Positions 5,894 through 7,874 of a stretch of DNA of 7,874 nt are shown here, one piece after another. This DNA comes from Eggerthellaceae bacterium. GTDB taxonomy: Bacteria; Actinomycetota; Coriobacteriia; Coriobacteriales; Eggerthellaceae. The notes below the pieces were generated by a model. It made no database searches and was not told where the DNA came from. It saw nothing but the letters and a program-made list of their open reading frames with translations. The translations under genes were made by a program, and so were the position numbers. Within the stretch, counting starts at the first letter, position 1. The number at the start of each line of letters is the position of its first letter. The stretch spans positions 1 to 7,874 of the forward strand of contig JAGCZM010000028.1 of NCBI GenBank assembly GCA_017960005.1. Reading direction: 5' to 3'.

Positions 5894-5927
5894 CCTGAAA
5901 ACACGTGAGAACAGTTAGGGAATCGTC

Positions 5928-7286
5928 ATGAACACAGAACTTTTCAACAACGCACAAGTCCAGTACCGCTCGGGTAACTTCCAGCTGGCTTACAGTTTGT
6001 TTACCCAATGTCTCAACGATGCTTCCGCGCCTTTTATGCCCGGTGAAGTCGGTTTGATCAACCATCAGATCGGCAACTGCTTGATCAAGATGAAGAGTGC
6101 CAAAGAAGCCATTGCGGCATACGATCGCGCTTTGGCGGACACCGCATACGAAGCATCGGGTTCCGTTAACTACAACCAGGGTATGGCATATGCCGCGATT
6201 TGCGACTACAACAGCGCAATCAGACATTTCGACGCGGCAATCGCTTCCGGCAATTACCCGACTCCCCATAAGGCCCAAATGGGCAAGGGCAATGCCTTGA
6301 TGAAGCTCGGTAAAGTTTCCGAAGCAGGCGTCGCTTTCCGTGAAGCCGCTCTCGACCAGAGCAACCCCGAGCCTTCCAAAGCGCTTTTGAGTTTGGGTAA
6401 TTGCTTCATGGAACTCAATCGTCCCGGTGATGCCGCTCAATCCTACGAAAGCGCACTGCAGCTGGGAGCTTCGGGCAATGTCGTTGCCGCTTTGCAAAGC
6501 GCACTGGGCCAGGCTTATGCCGCCCTCGGTCGCAATGCCGAGGCCGTCGTTGCTTTCGAAAACGCCATCAATGCCGGTTTGATTTTGTCCGCTCCGGCTC
6601 AGGCCGATTACATGCGTTGCAAAGGCGCCACCGCCCAGATGCACGATGTGACACAGGTTATGGCAGCGGCTCCCGCTCCCATGGCGGTTCAGCAATCCTA
6701 TACCGGACAGTTTGCTTCTCCTTACGCATCGGCTAGCTTCCCGGCTCAGCCGCAGGCAGCTCAGCCCATGCAAACCGCACCGGCTCAGGCCGTCGCTCCT
6801 CAGTTCGATCAGAATTACTACGGCGCTCAGGACAACAACATCGAGAATTGGTCTCGCGGCGTTGCCAAAGAAGAGCGTAAGAAGAAATACACCGGTCTTA
6901 AGATTATCATCATCATTTTGGCTTTGCTTTTGGCATTGGTCGGTACGGCTGTGGTGCTTTATTCGCAAGGCTACGGATATCCTTCCCAAGAAACCGTCAT
7001 CACCAAACTGTTTGCCAATGTCGACAATAACGACAGCGACGAAGAGATCTGGATGAGCGGAAACAAGGGCGTCAGCAGCGTCGAAATCGCCAAGTACAAG
7101 ACGTTGATGATCCAGGATGAAAATGTCCAAATCGACGGTATCAACAAGACCATGGGTTCGACCGAGGCCTATGTCACCGCAACCAACGCGCAGCAAGGCT
7201 CATTGACCTATCGCGTCATCCTGAATCGTGACGGCATCGGTTGGAAGGTCATCAGCGTCGAGCTGTACGTATACAGCCAAAACTAA
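5928..7286 (+). CDS. TPR-repeat protein with a single membrane span and extracytoplasmic C-terminal domain
   Basis: The 452-residue protein has tetratricopeptide-type helical repeats over about residues 1-235. Several end in the typical A-x-x-x-Y/F-x-x-A-L/I pattern, for example KEAIAAYDRALA, NSAIRHFDAAIA, GDAAQSYESALQL and AEAVVAFENAINA. A low-complexity linker rich in Ala, Gln and Pro (246-295) follows. A basic patch EERKKK (315-320) precedes one strong membrane segment (about 325-346, IIIIILALLLALVGTAVVL). The remaining 105 or so residues end in an apparent beta-rich domain (TEAYVTATNAQQGSLTYRVILNRDGIGWKVISVELYVYS), which resembles an NTF2/DUF4878-like lipoprotein fold in style only. By the positive-inside rule the TPR part is cytoplasmic and the tail is outside. 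TAGGG at 5916-5920 serves the ATG. TPR regions usually hold protein partners, so a scaffold linking cytoplasm and envelope is plausible; the actual role is unknown. No named family recognised. Confidence 0.85.
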   Translation: MNTELFNNAQVQYRSGNFQLAYSLFTQCLNDASAPFMPGEVGLINHQIGNCLIKMKSAKEAIAAYDRALADTAYEASGSVNYNQGMAYAAICDYNSAIRHFDAAIASGNYPTPHKAQMGKGNALMKLGKVSEAGVAFREAALDQSNPEPSKALLSLGNCFMELNRPGDAAQSYESALQLGASGNVVAALQSALGQAYAALGRNAEAVVAFENAINAGLILSAPAQADYMRCKGATAQMHDVTQVMAAAPAPMAVQQSYTGQFASPYASASFPAQPQAAQPMQTAPAQAVAPQFDQNYYGAQDNNIENWSRGVAKEERKKKYTGLKIIIIILALLLALVGTAVVLYSQGYGYPSQETVITKLFANVDNNDSDEEIWMSGNKGVSSVEIAKYKTLMIQDENVQIDGINKTMGSTEAYVTATNAQQGSLTYRVILNRDGIGWKVISVELYVYSQN

Positions 7287-7328
7287 AGACAGTTTGAGAT
7301 AAAGCTTTTCGAAAGGAACCAAGAAAGT

Positions 7329-7733
7329 ATGGCAATCGAGAAAACATACTCCATGATTAAGCCCGACGGAGTTCGCAACGGCCATATCGGCGAGATCGTC
7401 AACCGTTTCGAGCGTGCGGGTTTGAAGGTGGAGTGCATGGAGCTTGGTATGGTCAGCCTCGAGCAGGCCAAAGCCAATTACGCCGAGCATGAGGGCAAAC
7501 CTTTTTACGAGGGCCTCATCAAATACATCACTTCCGGCCCCGTGGTCAAAATGGTCATCTCGGGGGAGGGCGCCGTTGCGAAATGCCGCTCTTTGATGGG
7601 AGCGACAAACCCCGCGGTTGCGGCACCCGGAACCATTCGCGGTGATTTCGGACTGGTTATGGATGAAAACGTCATCCATGGGTCCGATTCTCCTGAGTCG
7701 GCGGCCAGAGAGATTGCCATTTTCTTTAACTGA
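7329..7733 (+). CDS. ndk: Nucleoside diphosphate kinase
   Basis: The 134-residue product is a standard-length nucleoside diphosphate kinase, which moves the gamma phosphate of ATP to NDPs through a phosphohistidine and balances NTP pools. KPDG (11-14) holds the nucleotide-binding Lys11, NPAVAAPGTIRGDFG (94-108) is the conserved phosphate-binding loop, and NVIHGSDS (114-121) contains the active-site His117. The protein is complete and shows no odd residues. AAAGGA at 7312-7317 is the likely ribosome-binding site, with somewhat long spacing to the ATG. It lies 42 bases after the TPR gene and is followed by a hairpin and a new promoter. Confidence 0.98.
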   Translation: MAIEKTYSMIKPDGVRNGHIGEIVNRFERAGLKVECMELGMVSLEQAKANYAEHEGKPFYEGLIKYITSGPVVKMVISGEGAVAKCRSLMGATNPAVAAPGTIRGDFGLVMDENVIHGSDSPESAAREIAIFFN

Positions 7734-7760
7734 TTGGCGTTTTCTCAAAAGTCGTTGCTC

Positions 7761-7788
7761 AGGCGCCTGCTCGGTAGAGCGGGCGCTT
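7761..7788 (+). terminator. GC-rich hairpin after ndk, possible terminator or attenuating structure
   Basis: AGGCGCCTGCTC (7761-7772) pairs with GAGCGGGCGCTT (7777-7788) around a GGTA loop, a 12-bp stem with two G-U pairs. Only two T residues follow, so intrinsic termination would be weak. The stem ends 4 bases before the -10 of the next gene and covers its -35 zone. Confidence 0.55.
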
Positions 7789-7789
7789 A

Positions 7790-7798
7790 TGCTACAAT
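7790..7798 (+). promoter_or_regulatory. Extended -10 promoter for the gene starting at 7837
   Basis: TGCTACAAT matches the extended -10 pattern TGn-TATAAT with one mismatch. The expected -35 zone falls inside the GC-rich hairpin and shows no TTGACA-like hexamer, which fits a promoter that relies on the extended -10. The start codon lies 38 bases downstream of the -10, leaving a short leader with AAGGGG (7823-7828) as ribosome-binding site. Confidence 0.55.
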
Positions 7799-7836
7799 AT
7801 CATGTCCTGATTTGAGCCGAATAAGGGGTCATCTAC

Positions 7837-7874
7837 ATGGGATTGTTTGATTCGAATACTCGTAAATCGGCCGA
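7837..7874 (+). CDS. Start of a gene cut by the window end, possibly rod-shape protein MreB
   Basis: An ATG with a strong ribosome-binding site (AAGGGG, 7823-7828) opens a frame MGLFDSNTRKSA that runs off the window. Twelve complete codons are too few to identify a family. A short MGLF-type leader and a position after ndk are compatible with mreB, which I recall following ndk in some actinobacteria of the Coriobacteriia. If correct, it would encode the actin-like filament protein that guides cell-wall synthesis. The start site is well supported; the identity is a guess from context, so no gene symbol is given. Confidence 0.6.
   Translation, partial: MGLFDSNTRKSA

Noticed and set aside
5883..7196. 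A 437-codon open frame on the minus strand opposite the TPR gene
   Set aside because: Its translation is rich in Gly, Cys, His and Arg with no family motif, and it lies exactly opposite a well-formed gene with repeats and a membrane span. It is a codon-bias shadow with no ribosome-binding site worth noting.
7200..7748. A 182-codon minus-strand frame opposite ndk
   Set aside because: The plus strand encodes an unmistakable ndk with its active-site motifs; the reverse frame has no recognisable content.

Overview
The window looks like chromosomal DNA from an anaerobic, moderate-GC bacterium. The most likely source is a Coriobacteriia-type actinobacterium (Eggerthellales or a relative), with a clostridial gut anaerobe as the alternative. 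This placement is inference. It rests on a superoxide-reductase-type protein fused to a DNA-binding domain, the alcohol-acetyltransferase-like/esterase cluster, and an ndk gene followed by a probable shape-determination gene. No marker gene in the window settles taxonomy. All protein genes are on the + strand; the only clear minus-strand gene is a tRNA.

Region 1 (1-1370) holds the 3' half of an alpha-oxoamine synthase (PLP enzyme) joined by an ATGA overlap to a short-chain dehydrogenase/reductase, closed by a hairpin. A synthase plus ketoreductase pair could make a long-chain amino alcohol or sphingoid-like base, but substrates cannot be read from sequence. Region 2 (1371-5079) is a compact four-gene unit: an HTH-desulforedoxin-superoxide reductase fusion, an HSL-family alpha/beta hydrolase, a condensation-fold acyltransferase, and a zinc-ribbon protein with about six membrane spans. 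It ends at a perfect 11-bp terminator hairpin. This is the most interesting part of the window, because a likely redox- or metal-responsive regulator that retains a complete superoxide-reductase iron site heads genes for ester or lipid acyl chemistry.

Region 3 (5080-5360) has tRNA-Arg(CCG) on the minus strand. It converges on the region 2 operon, so both may share the terminator. Next to it is an AT-rich intergenic stretch with an 11-bp tandem duplication and promoter-like elements. Region 4 (5360-7874) carries a cytosolic cyclophilin, a TPR protein with one membrane span and an extracytoplasmic tail, nucleoside diphosphate kinase, and the first codons of a gene that by context is probably mreB. 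A GC-rich hairpin and an extended -10 promoter separate ndk from that last gene.

Every gap between genes is shorter than 300 bases. No insertion sequence, CRISPR array, phage gene or obvious pseudogene was seen.
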